From NCBI GenBank assembly GCA_947175335.1, contig CAMWMF010000015.1, positions 1 through 46,871 on the forward strand: a DNA stretch of 46,871 nucleotides, written 5' to 3'. Positions 9,001 through 18,700 of the stretch are shown here, one piece after another (the first letter of the stretch is position 1; each line of letters begins with the position of its first letter). The DNA comes from an uncultured Clostridia bacterium. Lineage in GTDB: Bacteria; Bacillota; Clostridia; Christensenellales; Pumilibacteraceae. Under the pieces are notes generated by a model that was not told where the DNA came from, ran no database searches, and saw nothing but the letters and a program-made list of their open reading frames with translations. Made by a program: the position numbers and the translations under genes.

Positions 9001-12000
9001 AAGCAAGTATGTTATTATTGCGGCGAAACGCAAAACGAAGGGCCGCATTATTTAGTCAACGATGAATGCGAGTGCGGGTACAGCACCGTGGATTGTGCTG
9101 TGACCGTTACGTTTGACGGTAGCGTTACGGAATGGGACAGCATAGAGGAAGCGTTTGCTCACGCCAACAGCCTACCGACAACGGCGGATAAATCGGCGGT
9201 TATCATAATGTATGACTATGCGGTAACGACGGACACGCTTACCGTAAATGAAGGCAAGTTTATAACGCTCGACCTTAACGGGCGTGTGCTCGAATACGAC
9301 AATGACGACGAATGCAATTCGGTAATAACCGTATTGGGAACGTTCACGCTCAAAGACAGTAAGACCACCAAAAAGAATGAAATAACCGACAATGACGGCA
9401 AAACAATAGAAGTTATCGGCGGGCTTATTACCGGCGGTACGGGGTATGAAATGCAGAGCGGCGGTGAAGTTATTATAGTCGGCGGCGGTGTGTGGGTTGA
9501 CGGCGGCACGTTTACAATGACGGGCGGCACGATAAGCGGAAACGAGGCCGAACAAGGCGGCGGCGTAAACGTTAACAACGAAGGCACGTTCAACATGGCG
9601 GGCGGATATATTCGCGGCAATATAGCGACGGTCGGAATCGGCGGTGGCGTATGTGTTGCAGGACTCGCAGAATTCACATTGTCGGGCGGTACTGTCAGCG
9701 AGAATATAGCCAATCAGGGCGGCGGTGTATACGTTGCGTACTTAGGCACTTTTATAATGACGGGCGGAACGATCGGCGGCGTTTCGGACGCCGACGGAAA
9801 CAGTGCGCAGGCCGGCGGCGGTGTAGCAGTTCATAGCGGCGGTTCGTTTACAATGAACGGTGGTACTATCGGTTACAACATTGCGGATGATGCGGGCGGC
9901 GGCGTTTACGTCGATGGCGGTGCGGTTACGATTTCCGGCGGAGCTATAAGCGGGAACACGTCGTTCGCCGGCGGCGTAGCGATGCAAGACGGCACGGTCA
10001 CTATGACCGGCGGCGAGATAAGCGGCAATATGGCGTTTATGGGCGGTTGCGGCGTGTATATGTTAGGCGGTTCGTTCAAGATGACGGGCGGCGCCATAAC
10101 AGGCAATATGCCCGTACCGTCCGAGGACGATACGGAGGACATGTCATTGGGCGGCGGCGTGGTAGTTAGCGGCGGCACGTTCGAATTGGACGGCGGCTCT
10201 ATATCGGGCAACACCGCACAGTTTGCAGGCGGTGTGTTAATAGCCGAAGGCACCTTTATAATGAAAAGCGGTTCGATAAGCGATAACACGGGCGTCAGCG
10301 GTGCGGGCGGAATTTTGCTCATTATGGGTACGCTCAAAATATCTGGCGGCTCAATAACAGGCAACAAGCAAACCGAGGACGTAGGCTTCGGCTACTGCGG
10401 CGGCGTTTGCGTCGGGTTCCCTCTGCTTGGAGATGAAAATGTGGAAACTTCATTTGAAATATCCGGCGCATCTGTTATTACGGGTAATAAAGTTATAATT
10501 GATGGCAACGAAGTTGAAAACAACGTTGTGGTACAAGAAGGTTACAAAATCACCGTTGCGGGCGCGCTTACCGATGGCGCAAAAATCGGCGTATATGTAG
10601 AAGCGATAGGTGATATCGCAACAGGCTATAATCAAGCCGAAAAGCCGTCTAAGTATTTTATTCCCGACAATCCCGCTTATTGCGTTTACGTAAGCGACGA
10701 GGATACGGGTACTGTAACTATCGGCGAGCATATCTATGCCGAAGACTTTACGGTAGACGTACAGCCTACCTGTACGGAAAAGGGAAGTAAGTCCAAGCAT
10801 TGCACGCTTTGCGACGGAAAGAGCGAGGTGACGGAGATAGATGAACTCGGACACAGCTACGGCGAGTTTGTTATAGACAAACAACCTACATGTACGGAAG
10901 CGGGTAGCAAGTCCAAGCACTGCACGCGCTGCGACGACAAGAGCGAAGTCACGGCTATACCGACTATTCCGCACACGCTCAACCACAATCCCGCGGCGCC
11001 CGCCACCGAGGACAAGGACGGCAATATCGAGTATTGGGATTGCGAGCAATGCGAAAAGATTTTCGCGGACGAGGACGGCAAGACCGAAATCACCGACAGG
11101 GCGAGTATCGTTATTCCCAAGCTGAAAGCCGACGATAGCTCCGCGCTGTGGATAACGGTTATAATTTTGGCAATTATCGTGCTTGCGTTGGGCGGATATA
11201 TCGCGTTCGACGTTCTGCGCGGCAAAAAGAAGGCTAACGGCGAAAACGCGCCCGCTTCGGAGCCGTCCGCGGCGGAAAAGCCCGAGCCCCAAGCGGACGA
11301 GCAGCCCGCGGTCGAGGACGAGCCCGCTGTCACCGAGGACAAAGCCGAGGAGCCCGCGCCCGAGCAAATACCCGAACCGCCCGTTGCTGCCGAGCCGCAA
11401 GCGGTTGCGGCAGAGGACGTTCCGCAGATAGAGCCCGCGCCCAAAGCCGAAAAGAAAACTGCGGAAAAGAAACCGACCAAGTCGGCAGCGGAAAAGAAAT
11501 CTACCAAGCCGACTGTCGAAAAGAAGGCGGAGCCCAAAGCGGCAAAGCCGAAGCCTGCGCCCAAGGCGCAGTTACGTGCCAAGGAAGAGAAGAATAAGAT
11601 TGCGCAAAATAATTCGGGCGTACCCGAAACCGCCGCTGTTATCCAAAAGGGGGATAACGCGGCGATAAAGCCCGCGGTCGAAAAAACGCTGCCGCCCAGC
11701 GAGGTGCGCGCGGAGGTCACGGCAACCGAGGTCGACAAAATCATGACGGACGAGGTTGCGGAAAGCTTTGTGGAACAATCGGAAAAGTCAAGCGACAAAA
11801 CCAAGCAGGGCATAATCAACATTGACGTGCTGTCGCAGTACTTCGACGGCGGCGAGGTCGTTACGCTTGACGAGATCAAAAAGCGCGTAAACGGTTTTAA
11901 CAAAAAGACCACGTACGTCAAGGTTCTTGCGCGCGGCACGTTAGACAAGGCGCTTACCGTCGAGGCGGACAGCTTTTCGCTGCAAGCCGTCAAGATGATA

Positions 12001-12039
12001 GTCCTTACCGGCGGCAAGGTGATAAAGAAGAAAAGCTAA
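6082..12039 (+). CDS. Beta-helix surface protein with membrane anchor and ribosomal L15-like cytoplasmic tail
   Basis: 1985 aa. Residues 1-38 are a signal peptide. Four modules follow, starting near residues 50, 393, 708 and 1005. Each opens with a TFADAW/IEAAF segment and TLDLNG, then beta-helix repeats of the type GGGVYV-GGTFTMTGGTISGNTA, typical of right-handed parallel beta-helices. Cys/His repeats (HWPECSVCG, HWHECQRTDC, PTCTEKGSKSKHC) sit between and after the modules. A single membrane segment, ALWITVIILAIIVLALGGYI (about 1688-1710), is followed by basic residues, an Ala/Pro/Glu/Lys-rich tail, and a final domain (about 1910-1985). That domain matches the C-terminal half of ribosomal protein L15: INIDVLSQYF, then VKVLARGTLDKALTVEA, then LTGGKV. 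The RBS is AGAGG at 6074-6078. The gene is probably driven by the MerR-type promoter upstream. Surface location with an internal L15-like domain is well supported; its purpose is unknown. Confidence 0.93.
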   Translation: MMFTTYKKRGLILLSVIISALMCLVGALMLAPQKKAAIAEDGAVDYAATVTFGSDVTEYSTFADAWAYANGLATTETTTATVKMFADATTTSTLTVESGKNITLNLNGCMLKRTGSGSVISVVGNFTLKDSNPNSTHYYTVDSTGLWVFGTATAETPDANEFKGGVITGGNAGNGGGVYVNGGRFHMESGAICGNTAFYTGGGVSLDDDAVEFVMENGQISGNTARASTGGGVAVYTGKFVMYDGIISYNKTFSVFVGGGVCASNDFEMYGGKICNNTSGGNGGGVYVGSTFKVSGAPEIYGNIKSDGSDNNVYLSSGEKITVVGELTDPDDPTKKAKIGVTLEYGTGAVATGYGENNKDASDNIISPSTYFIPDKAGFVPVLDGEVKLVLGAATVTVGNTETIYGTFADAWTAASAAGTATVTMYADAQISATLNVSSNVTLDLNGHTLQMTGSGAVVYIMGSGTFTLDDSVGGGVLTGGNNNVGGGVCGDEGSTFIMMGGEISGNEADSGGGGVYIYSGTFKVSGDVNITGNTSDGAANNVCLENTIITVTDELTVGAQIGISYTGIVATGFTQNGKPSDYFIPDDPDYCIYLSDSAGTVAAGEHDWVLVNDEYNHWPECSVCGATDENSTEPHSGTDDNDCTTPINCSSCGRELTEGQQSHDWSTVWESDNYGHWHECQRTDCTQTSTKVEHSLVNYTCECGYTAYFEVTENNVKSYYKTIEAAFASVTDDATVKMLADAVTTDTLTVPRIDGKTLTLDLNGCMLKYNNADERNPAITVDGNFTLIDSNVDTTKKHSIPDPDNAGETIEVIGGLVTGGTGYYIFDHGEHSYGGGVYVTDGSTFTMTGGTISGNTADYGGGVYSSDYHFNVSGAPVIIGNKSKLDGNTKENNVAARINVIGDLTEGAKIGVAIYGTVAVGYTQADDPSKYFIPDNVEHVCICVIRDSFVEGQDLVHIDEHVWEWQYDIDNHKQVCYYCGETQNEGPHYLVNDECECGYSTVDCAVTVTFDGSVTEWDSIEEAFAHANSLPTTADKSAVIIMYDYAVTTDTLTVNEGKFITLDLNGRVLEYDNDDECNSVITVLGTFTLKDSKTTKKNEITDNDGKTIEVIGGLITGGTGYEMQSGGEVIIVGGGVWVDGGTFTMTGGTISGNEAEQGGGVNVNNEGTFNMAGGYIRGNIATVGIGGGVCVAGLAEFTLSGGTVSENIANQGGGVYVAYLGTFIMTGGTIGGVSDADGNSAQAGGGVAVHSGGSFTMNGGTIGYNIADDAGGGVYVDGGAVTISGGAISGNTSFAGGVAMQDGTVTMTGGEISGNMAFMGGCGVYMLGGSFKMTGGAITGNMPVPSEDDTEDMSLGGGVVVSGGTFELDGGSISGNTAQFAGGVLIAEGTFIMKSGSISDNTGVSGAGGILLIMGTLKISGGSITGNKQTEDVGFGYCGGVCVGFPLLGDENVETSFEISGASVITGNKVIIDGNEVENNVVVQEGYKITVAGALTDGAKIGVYVEAIGDIATGYNQAEKPSKYFIPDNPAYCVYVSDEDTGTVTIGEHIYAEDFTVDVQPTCTEKGSKSKHCTLCDGKSEVTEIDELGHSYGEFVIDKQPTCTEAGSKSKHCTRCDDKSEVTAIPTIPHTLNHNPAAPATEDKDGNIEYWDCEQCEKIFADEDGKTEITDRASIVIPKLKADDSSALWITVIILAIIVLALGGYIAFDVLRGKKKANGENAPASEPSAAEKPEPQADEQPAVEDEPAVTEDKAEEPAPEQIPEPPVAAEPQAVAAEDVPQIEPAPKAEKKTAEKKPTKSAAEKKSTKPTVEKKAEPKAAKPKPAPKAQLRAKEEKNKIAQNNSGVPETAAVIQKGDNAAIKPAVEKTLPPSEVRAEVTATEVDKIMTDEVAESFVEQSEKSSDKTKQGIINIDVLSQYFDGGEVVTLDEIKKRVNGFNKKTTYVKVLARGTLDKALTVEADSFSLQAVKMIVLTGGKVIKKKS

Positions 12040-12158
12040 TTCGGAATTCGGAATTATGAATTCGGAATTATACCCACACCCGAGCGCTACGCGCTCACCC
12101 TCTCCTTAGTAGAGGGCAAAAGCCTTCCCCAATAGGGGAAGGCGCTCGCGGGGTGTGG
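12038..12158. repeat. 33-nt GAATT repeat plus palindromic element
   Basis: Bases 12038-12070 are one copy of a 33-nt repeat made of AATTCGGAATT-type units; it overlaps the stop codon of the surface-protein gene. Directly after it comes a palindromic element with end arms CCACACCC (12074-12081) and GGGTGTGG (12151-12158) and internal hairpins such as CCTTCCCC-aat-AGGGGAAGG. The remainder of the 329-bp gap up to 12368 holds an AT-rich stretch and a probable promoter, with no credible gene. Confidence 0.8.
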
Positions 12159-12279
12159 CAATTACTCGACCCATAGACATATACGTAAAACGAGCATACG
12201 TATGTCGATTTCGACAAAAATAAGGCAGTAAAAAAAGAGAAAAATTTGGTTATTTTTATAGAAAGTATCTTTAAAACAC

Positions 12280-12309
12280 TTGCCAAAAAATTGTCGAATA
12301 TGTCATAAT
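12280..12309 (+). promoter_or_regulatory. Probable sigma-70 promoter for the 76-aa protein
   Basis: TTGCCA (12280-12285) and CATAAT (12304-12309) have an 18-bp spacer in an AT-rich setting, 60 bp upstream of the small gene at 12369. A match this loose is suggestive only. Confidence 0.45.
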
Positions 12310-12368
12310 ATTATCCGTTGTGTAGGGGAATTTGATGGGCACAACTATTTTCATTTGGGAGAAAAATA

Positions 12369-12599
12369 ATGACTAAAAAGAGCGTGTTAAAAAAGGCGAT
12401 AGCAGACAGCGAAGCGGAAATCGACGCTTTGGAAAAAAAGCGCACGCGGTCGCAGTCCGCCATACTCGAAGCGTACTTAAACAATACGCAGCCGACCAAC
12501 GCCGACGCCGAGTATTTTCGTACATACTCCAAGCTTATCGAGCTCGAACGCGAAAACCTGCGTACGCTCAAAGAGCAGCTGGCCGGCATAAAAGACTAG
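12369..12599 (+). CDS. Small coiled-coil protein of unknown function
   Basis: 76 aa, starting MTKKSVLKKAIADSEAEIDA. It is almost entirely charged helix with heptad-like Leu/Ile spacing, has no signal peptide and no cysteines, and has a central NNTQPTNADAEYF break that suggests two antiparallel helices. A GGGAG Shine-Dalgarno lies 8 nt upstream of the ATG, and no larger gene overlaps it. The codon use (acgcggtcgcag, gccgacgccgag) resembles its neighbours. It sits between the two giant surface-protein genes and could be a small cytoplasmic partner, but no family is recognised. Confidence 0.75.
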   Translation: MTKKSVLKKAIADSEAEIDALEKKRTRSQSAILEAYLNNTQPTNADAEYFRTYSKLIELERENLRTLKEQLAGIKD

Positions 12600-12723
12600 G
12601 ATTTTTATGCGGTCTTTTTTGCCGCGAAAATTCGCTTGAATTACATTAGCAATCTGCAAATCGGCTATTCCGCCGATATGCTTTATATAACAGAAAACCG
12701 AATATGTTCGGAGGAAGGAGATA

Positions 12724-15700
12724 ATGGAACATATAACCGTTAAGAAAAATCGTTTGATGACTATGTTGTTGACGATACTTTTCAGTGCCGTAATTTTTTG
12801 CTGTGCGCTGTTTGCCGGTTTCGGCTTCGGCGCCACGGCGGAAACCGCCGGCACTTATGCCGCGGGCAAATACGATTTGACCACGGTAACCGTGTCGCTC
12901 AACGACGGTTGGATATTTACGTCCGACACGCCCGACAGCGAGCTTTACAGAATGGTGACCGTGTCCGTCACGTATACTAACGAAAGCGACAGCGCCGACA
13001 CCGTTACGCGCGATCTGGTATTATCCGACACCGCCGCGGCAACGGGCGAGACGGTCACGTTTTCGCGCAACACTACGGCAAAGACGATTACGGCAACCGT
13101 CGCTATGCCCGCGAGCGCCGAGTATAACGCCGCGACCATGACGAGCGCGGCGGTAACGTATACGCTGTCCACCGCCACGCCTGTCGTAAACGGCATAGTC
13201 GCATATTACGACGCGACGAGCGGCGGCGAAGTCAATACTCGCACAGACGCGAATGCCAGTGTTGTCAGAAATCACGTAACAGCATATCAAGCCTATAACG
13301 ACGGCACGCATAATAATCAAAAAATCAGCTCGTTCAACTTGGAGGGCGACTTTTTCCCTTCCAAATGGGTTGAGGGCATGACAAACGGCAGCACGTATGC
13401 CAAGGAGATTACCGTCAACGCCGACGGATACAGCACTACCGTGCTTGCCACAGGCGTTGTATTTGTTGAACCCGACAGAATAGATGATATGGAGGGTTCG
13501 TTTCTAACGCAGACAGCGCGAAGCAGGCGTTTGAACATAAAAGATTTGAAAATAAAGGTCCAATATGACCAGAAGGGCGCGCAGCAACGCGTTAGGATTG
13601 ACGTTCCTGCTGCCGTGTTCCCCGACGATTGCTATATATCTACGTACTACGATGCCGAAGACAAAGAAGTTGTCGACGCAACAGGTCGCCGACTTCTTAA
13701 TAGAACGGTTAAAACCGTTGTGTTGACGTTTAAATATCCGGGGTGGGACGAGGATAAGGCTTTTTCCAAGTATTTCTTAGACGTAACCGTTGACCCTATA
13801 TCCATACATACCCCCACGTTCCCGGGCGGAATAAACTCCACAAAAACGACGTTGTCTTGGGGTGAGGACGGCGCTTCCATCGATATTTCGGACTGGAACT
13901 TTGACACCCTTCACACCGATACGGGCGCCCCGCCCGCTCCTGTCATTAAAATCGACAAGTTCAACGTCGGCAGCGGCAGCTATGAAGCGCTCAGCGATTC
14001 GGATACGGCGGCGGCTGTGGGCGCCGTCAGTGGCGAAAAAGTAACGGTCAGCTTCTCGACAGCAGGCACTAAGTACCGCGTTAAGGTCATTCTTCCCGAC
14101 GACGGCGACTTTTGGTGGGATTCTCCGTATAACGGCACCAAGTCGGACGACAACATGACCATGACGTTCGAGGTGCAGGTGGACAAGGGCAAGCCCGTTG
14201 CTACGCTCGCCGATATTGCCGACACTATTTACGGCACGCCCAACGGCAGCGGCAAGCTTTCGGCGGAAATCAAGGCCGAGGACGGCAGTCTTGTCCCTAT
14301 GGGCAATGACTGGTACGAGGTTCCGTCGACCACTGCCGACAACACATACGAAAACGACGACGATGAATGGCATTACCGTTTGGCGTACTACACGTCGTAC
14401 ACAAGCGTCACCGTCAACACGCCCGTGCCCGCGTCCAATCTCAGCGGCGGCAGACCCAAAAGAGCAGGCACGTACTATGCGGTTGCCACTACGTACGAAA
14501 ACAGCGGTTACGAATCGGTTACGTCCAACGCCGTGTCGTTTACTGTGGAGAAGTACACGATAGACACCGCCGTTGCCGACAAAACCTTTGCGCGCACCGA
14601 TTGGACCGTCAACGACTTTATTTTGCCCAACGACGTAACAAAGGGATTCCCGTACGGCGACACTGCGCTCGGCATTTTGAACGTTAAGGACAGCGCCAAC
14701 AACGTGGTTGACGCAAACACCAAATTCCGCCATGCCGATAATTACTCCGTAAACGTCGAAATCAAAAACGACGCTGCCGCCAAGTACCGCGACAACTACG
14801 AGCTTACCGGTAAAAAGACGACCGATACCGTTACGTTCACAATCAAGACAAACGAGGACTCTGACTTCGGATTTGACGCAACCGGCTGGACGTACGGCGC
14901 GAGCGGTGCAAACCCCAATATCAACATAACCTCTAAGAGCGCAACGTACTATCCGAGCAATACCGGCGTTGTGGCTACCGACTATACCGTTAAGTACTAC
15001 AAGTACGACGCCGCCGCAACCGACAACAAGGGCGACGAAGTCACCGTTACGGCCGCCGGCGACCTTGAAAAATTCGAGGTAGGCAGGTACGTAATCGAGC
15101 TTATCGCCAACCAAAACACGGCGGACGGCGACGGAAACGAAACCGCCGCGCTCGTTGCGGGCACGCAAGTCGACTACACACTTCCCTCCGCGAGCAAAGA
15201 CTTTTTGGTAGTCGCGTCGCCCATAGTCGCGCCCTATCTAGACATGACCGCGACGGACTGGACAACGCCCGACCAAACCGCTAAGCTGTTGTATACCTAC
15301 GACGACACCAAGACGGGCAAAGACTACGAGTTTGAAAGCTGGATAGGCGACGGCACCGCCAACACCGCCGCCGACGGCTCGGCTATAATAACGGTAGTTA
15401 TTACGTACACCACGTATAAAACCGCTTCGACCGAAACGGTAACCGGCTTTGCGGGCGGCAAGTTCAAGGTGAACTATGCGGGCGATTACACCGTTACGGT
15501 AACGCTCAACTCCAACTATTCTTGGAAGACGCAGGACGCTTCGGGCAATCCCATTTTTTATCCGACGGACGGCTCGGGCAACGCCGTATACACTTATTCC
15601 TATCAGGGCTACGTCGCCAAGCAGCAGCTTACCGTTTTGACAAACGGCAATATTACGGGAGCGACCGACACTTACGATTCCACTTCGCAAAACAAGACGA

Positions 15701-18700
15701 TAACAAGCTGGAATGAAAACGCGCTTACCATTACTTCGGTAACCGTCGGCGGCTTGGAAACGGGGCATACGCCCGTGTCCGGCGGCATTACCGTGCCCGA
15801 CAACACCACGCCCACCAACGAGAGAAATATTTTCGGCGTTACCAACGCGGGCAAGTACACCGTCAAGGTGGATATTGCCGACCAAGACAATTACGAGTGG
15901 CTGGGCGCGACTTCCGATACCGACGGCTTGCGCACGCTGTCGCTGGAATACGTGCTTAACCGCGCGCCGATGCTTGTAACTTGGTCTGACGAAACAAGAA
16001 CCGACTTTGGCGGCACCTTTAATAAGACGCCCGATACGGAATATCCGTGCTTCGTGTTCAACAGCACCAAGCCCGCGCAAGCCACTCCCGAGGCAAATGC
16101 AAATGTGTTCCCCGCCGACAACGTAAATATCGATATCGTCGGCTATACATTATATAAGGACAATAACGGCGCGTTCGGCAGCACGTTGACCAAAGTCGAA
16201 AACGCAGGGTACTACCGCATAGTCGTTTCCGAAATAGGCGGAACGGCGGCGCCCAACTACTATTTGCCCGCAAACGACGATACGACTTATATAACAAATA
16301 TCGCAACCCTTTTCAAAATTTCCGCCAAAACGTTTGACCGCCCCGAGCTTGTAGTATGCCCCGAGGTATCGGGCACCGCAATCGTGGTCGTTTACAACGG
16401 CACCGGCTACCGCCTTTCCGATTACATCCAATACTTTAATGATAATTATTACTCTAAGGATGACAAGCTAAACGATGTTTTGTGCTTGGATATCAAGTGC
16501 GGCGAGGACGGTACGAACAATCCGTTACTCAAAGACGTGCTTTGGAATTCCGACAAAACGCAGATTATCGCGTACGAAATAAATGTTAAGCCTGCCGACA
16601 ACTACGCTTGGAGCAGCGGCGACCCCAACGAGACGCTTACGTATACGATTAAGATAACCCAAAAGGTGGCGGCAATCAGCTGGGGCACGACAAAATTCGA
16701 AACCACCTACGGCGAAGTAACCCAGCCTAATCCCACAGTGGGTAATGCCGAAACGGGTGATACCGTTAATATCACGCTCGGCTACAAACAGGGCGATACC
16801 GCCGTTGCGGATATAACCAAAGCCGCAGCGGGCGAGTACACCGTTTACGCGTCGGCGCTCGACAACCTCAACTACATAATAGACGACCAAAAAGTCGATT
16901 ATTCCATTGGCTTTACTATCAAGAAAAAGGCGCTGGTAAAGCCTGTGTTTGCGGGGCTGTCCGGCGCGGAATTCGACGGCTCGGCAACTACGACCTCCGA
17001 CCTTTATTCCAACACCGCAGCCGAAAAGACCGCGTGGAAAAACGGCACGCTGTTTACCGCCGCCGTTACGGCCAAGCTTGACAGCGCGTGGTTTACGGAA
17101 GCGGTAGCCGACAACGACGAAGCGCTTACAATCGACACGACGGATAACACCAAATACGCGTTCGATACGGCTACAGGCAAGCTTACGTATTACGCGGCGG
17201 GCGTATACACCGTTACCTTTACTCTTACCGATTCGGCAAACTACTGCTGGGCGGGCGACGGAAAGGAAAGCGAGTTTGACGATACCGAGGATTACACATG
17301 CACTTGGGGCAACAACAAGGAATTGATTGTCAACCGCATGGTAATAGACGCGCCCGCGCTCGGAAATCAGCGCGCTATGGAAAGGGATAATCCCGCCGAA
17401 AACAAGCAGCTTAATACGATATTTACCGGCACACTCGGAAATGCAGATAACGGCATTGAGTACACAGTACAGTACGGCGCTCGCGACGGCGACGGCTTTG
17501 GCGCTCCCCAAGCCGAACAACCTGCAAACGTAATCGGTCAGTATTACGTATTGCTTTCGACAACCGACAAATATAATTATACATGGGCTGTAAATCCCGA
17601 CGGCGAAAACAATACCTTTGCAAAGAGCAGTTATATTACTCCGATTGACGGCAGGGTGTACAAAACCGAGTACACTATTGACGGCGGAGCAAGGGTGTAT
17701 TTGCTGTATGCCATTACCGCCACTCAGCTTAACGTTGTGGTTGTAGTTACCGACTATACTTACGGCGACAACGGCTATGATGCAAGCGATAAGGTGGTAC
17801 TCGATTACCGCGTAGAAGGCGACAAAAAAGTCTTTGACTATCAAAATCATGATAACCTTGTAGCGCAGGGCGCTACGCACGGTCCCGCCGCTTATACGTT
17901 CTTTAAGCTTGACGCCGACGGAAATAGAGTAAAGCAATTGACGGATGCCGACCTTGTAAACTATTTACCTTGGGAAGCGGGCAACTACGAAGCCGACATA
18001 GTAATCAACTTTGATGACTCGAATTCCTATCAGCCGTGGACGGATACCCGCAGCTTTAAAGTCGAAAAGCGCACGCTAACGCTTGAATGGACTTTCGGCG
18101 GCGACACCAAGCAAGACGGCGGCAAGTTCACTACTACGTATAACGGCGAGGAGCAAAAGCCGACTTATACTATTACCAATCTTCCCAAAAAGACGGCGGG
18201 CGATAATCCCACCGAGCCGCAGCTTACCTTTGCGGCGCAGGCTATTCCGAACAAGACGGCGTTTACCGACGCAGCCGAGTATACTATTGACACAGTTTCG
18301 TTCGCGGACAGCGCAGCCGTAAACGACAACTATAAGTTCGGCGAGTATACGCTCTATTTTGAAATAACGCCTAAGCAAGTGACGCTTACCGCGACGGCGC
18401 AAAACCACACCTACGGCGACGAGCTGATTTTTGCGGCAAGCGATTGCTTGGACGATGACACAAAGGCGCAGTTCTATACGCGCGACGGTTTGGCGTTTAT
18501 ATTAATGCAGGTTAAAGACGGCGCCACTGTGTTGACCGATACGCTCGGCGTAGTTTACGGTGGCACGTACACCCTTGTTCCCGTATTCGACGCGGATAAC
18601 AACAGCAGCGAAAACTATACGGTAACGGCTACGACGGCGGCGGCGCTTAACGTACTGAAACGCGCAATCACCGTTACCGTAACCAACAATCCTACCAGCG

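Noticed and set aside
11811..12036. Fragment of a ribosomal protein operon or a misassembly joining rplO
   Set aside because: The L15-like domain is in frame with the long tail, lacks the conserved N-terminal Gly-rich half of L15, shares the codon use of the rest of the gene, and has no ribosomal genes next to it.
12095..12286. A 63-aa minus-strand frame
   Set aside because: It is formed by the palindromic repeat element plus AT-rich DNA and has no credible start signal.
12614..12647. Promoter TTGCCG-17-TACATT for the 4648-aa gene
   Set aside because: Both boxes are weak and the downstream hairpin at 12660-12677 complicates the reading. I could not support a specific start, though some promoter upstream of 12724 is likely.
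13777..15168. A 463-aa minus-strand frame, and many similar ones across 392-4318 and 10450-12017
   Set aside because: All are shadows of the long plus-strand genes, with no RBS, signal or domain.
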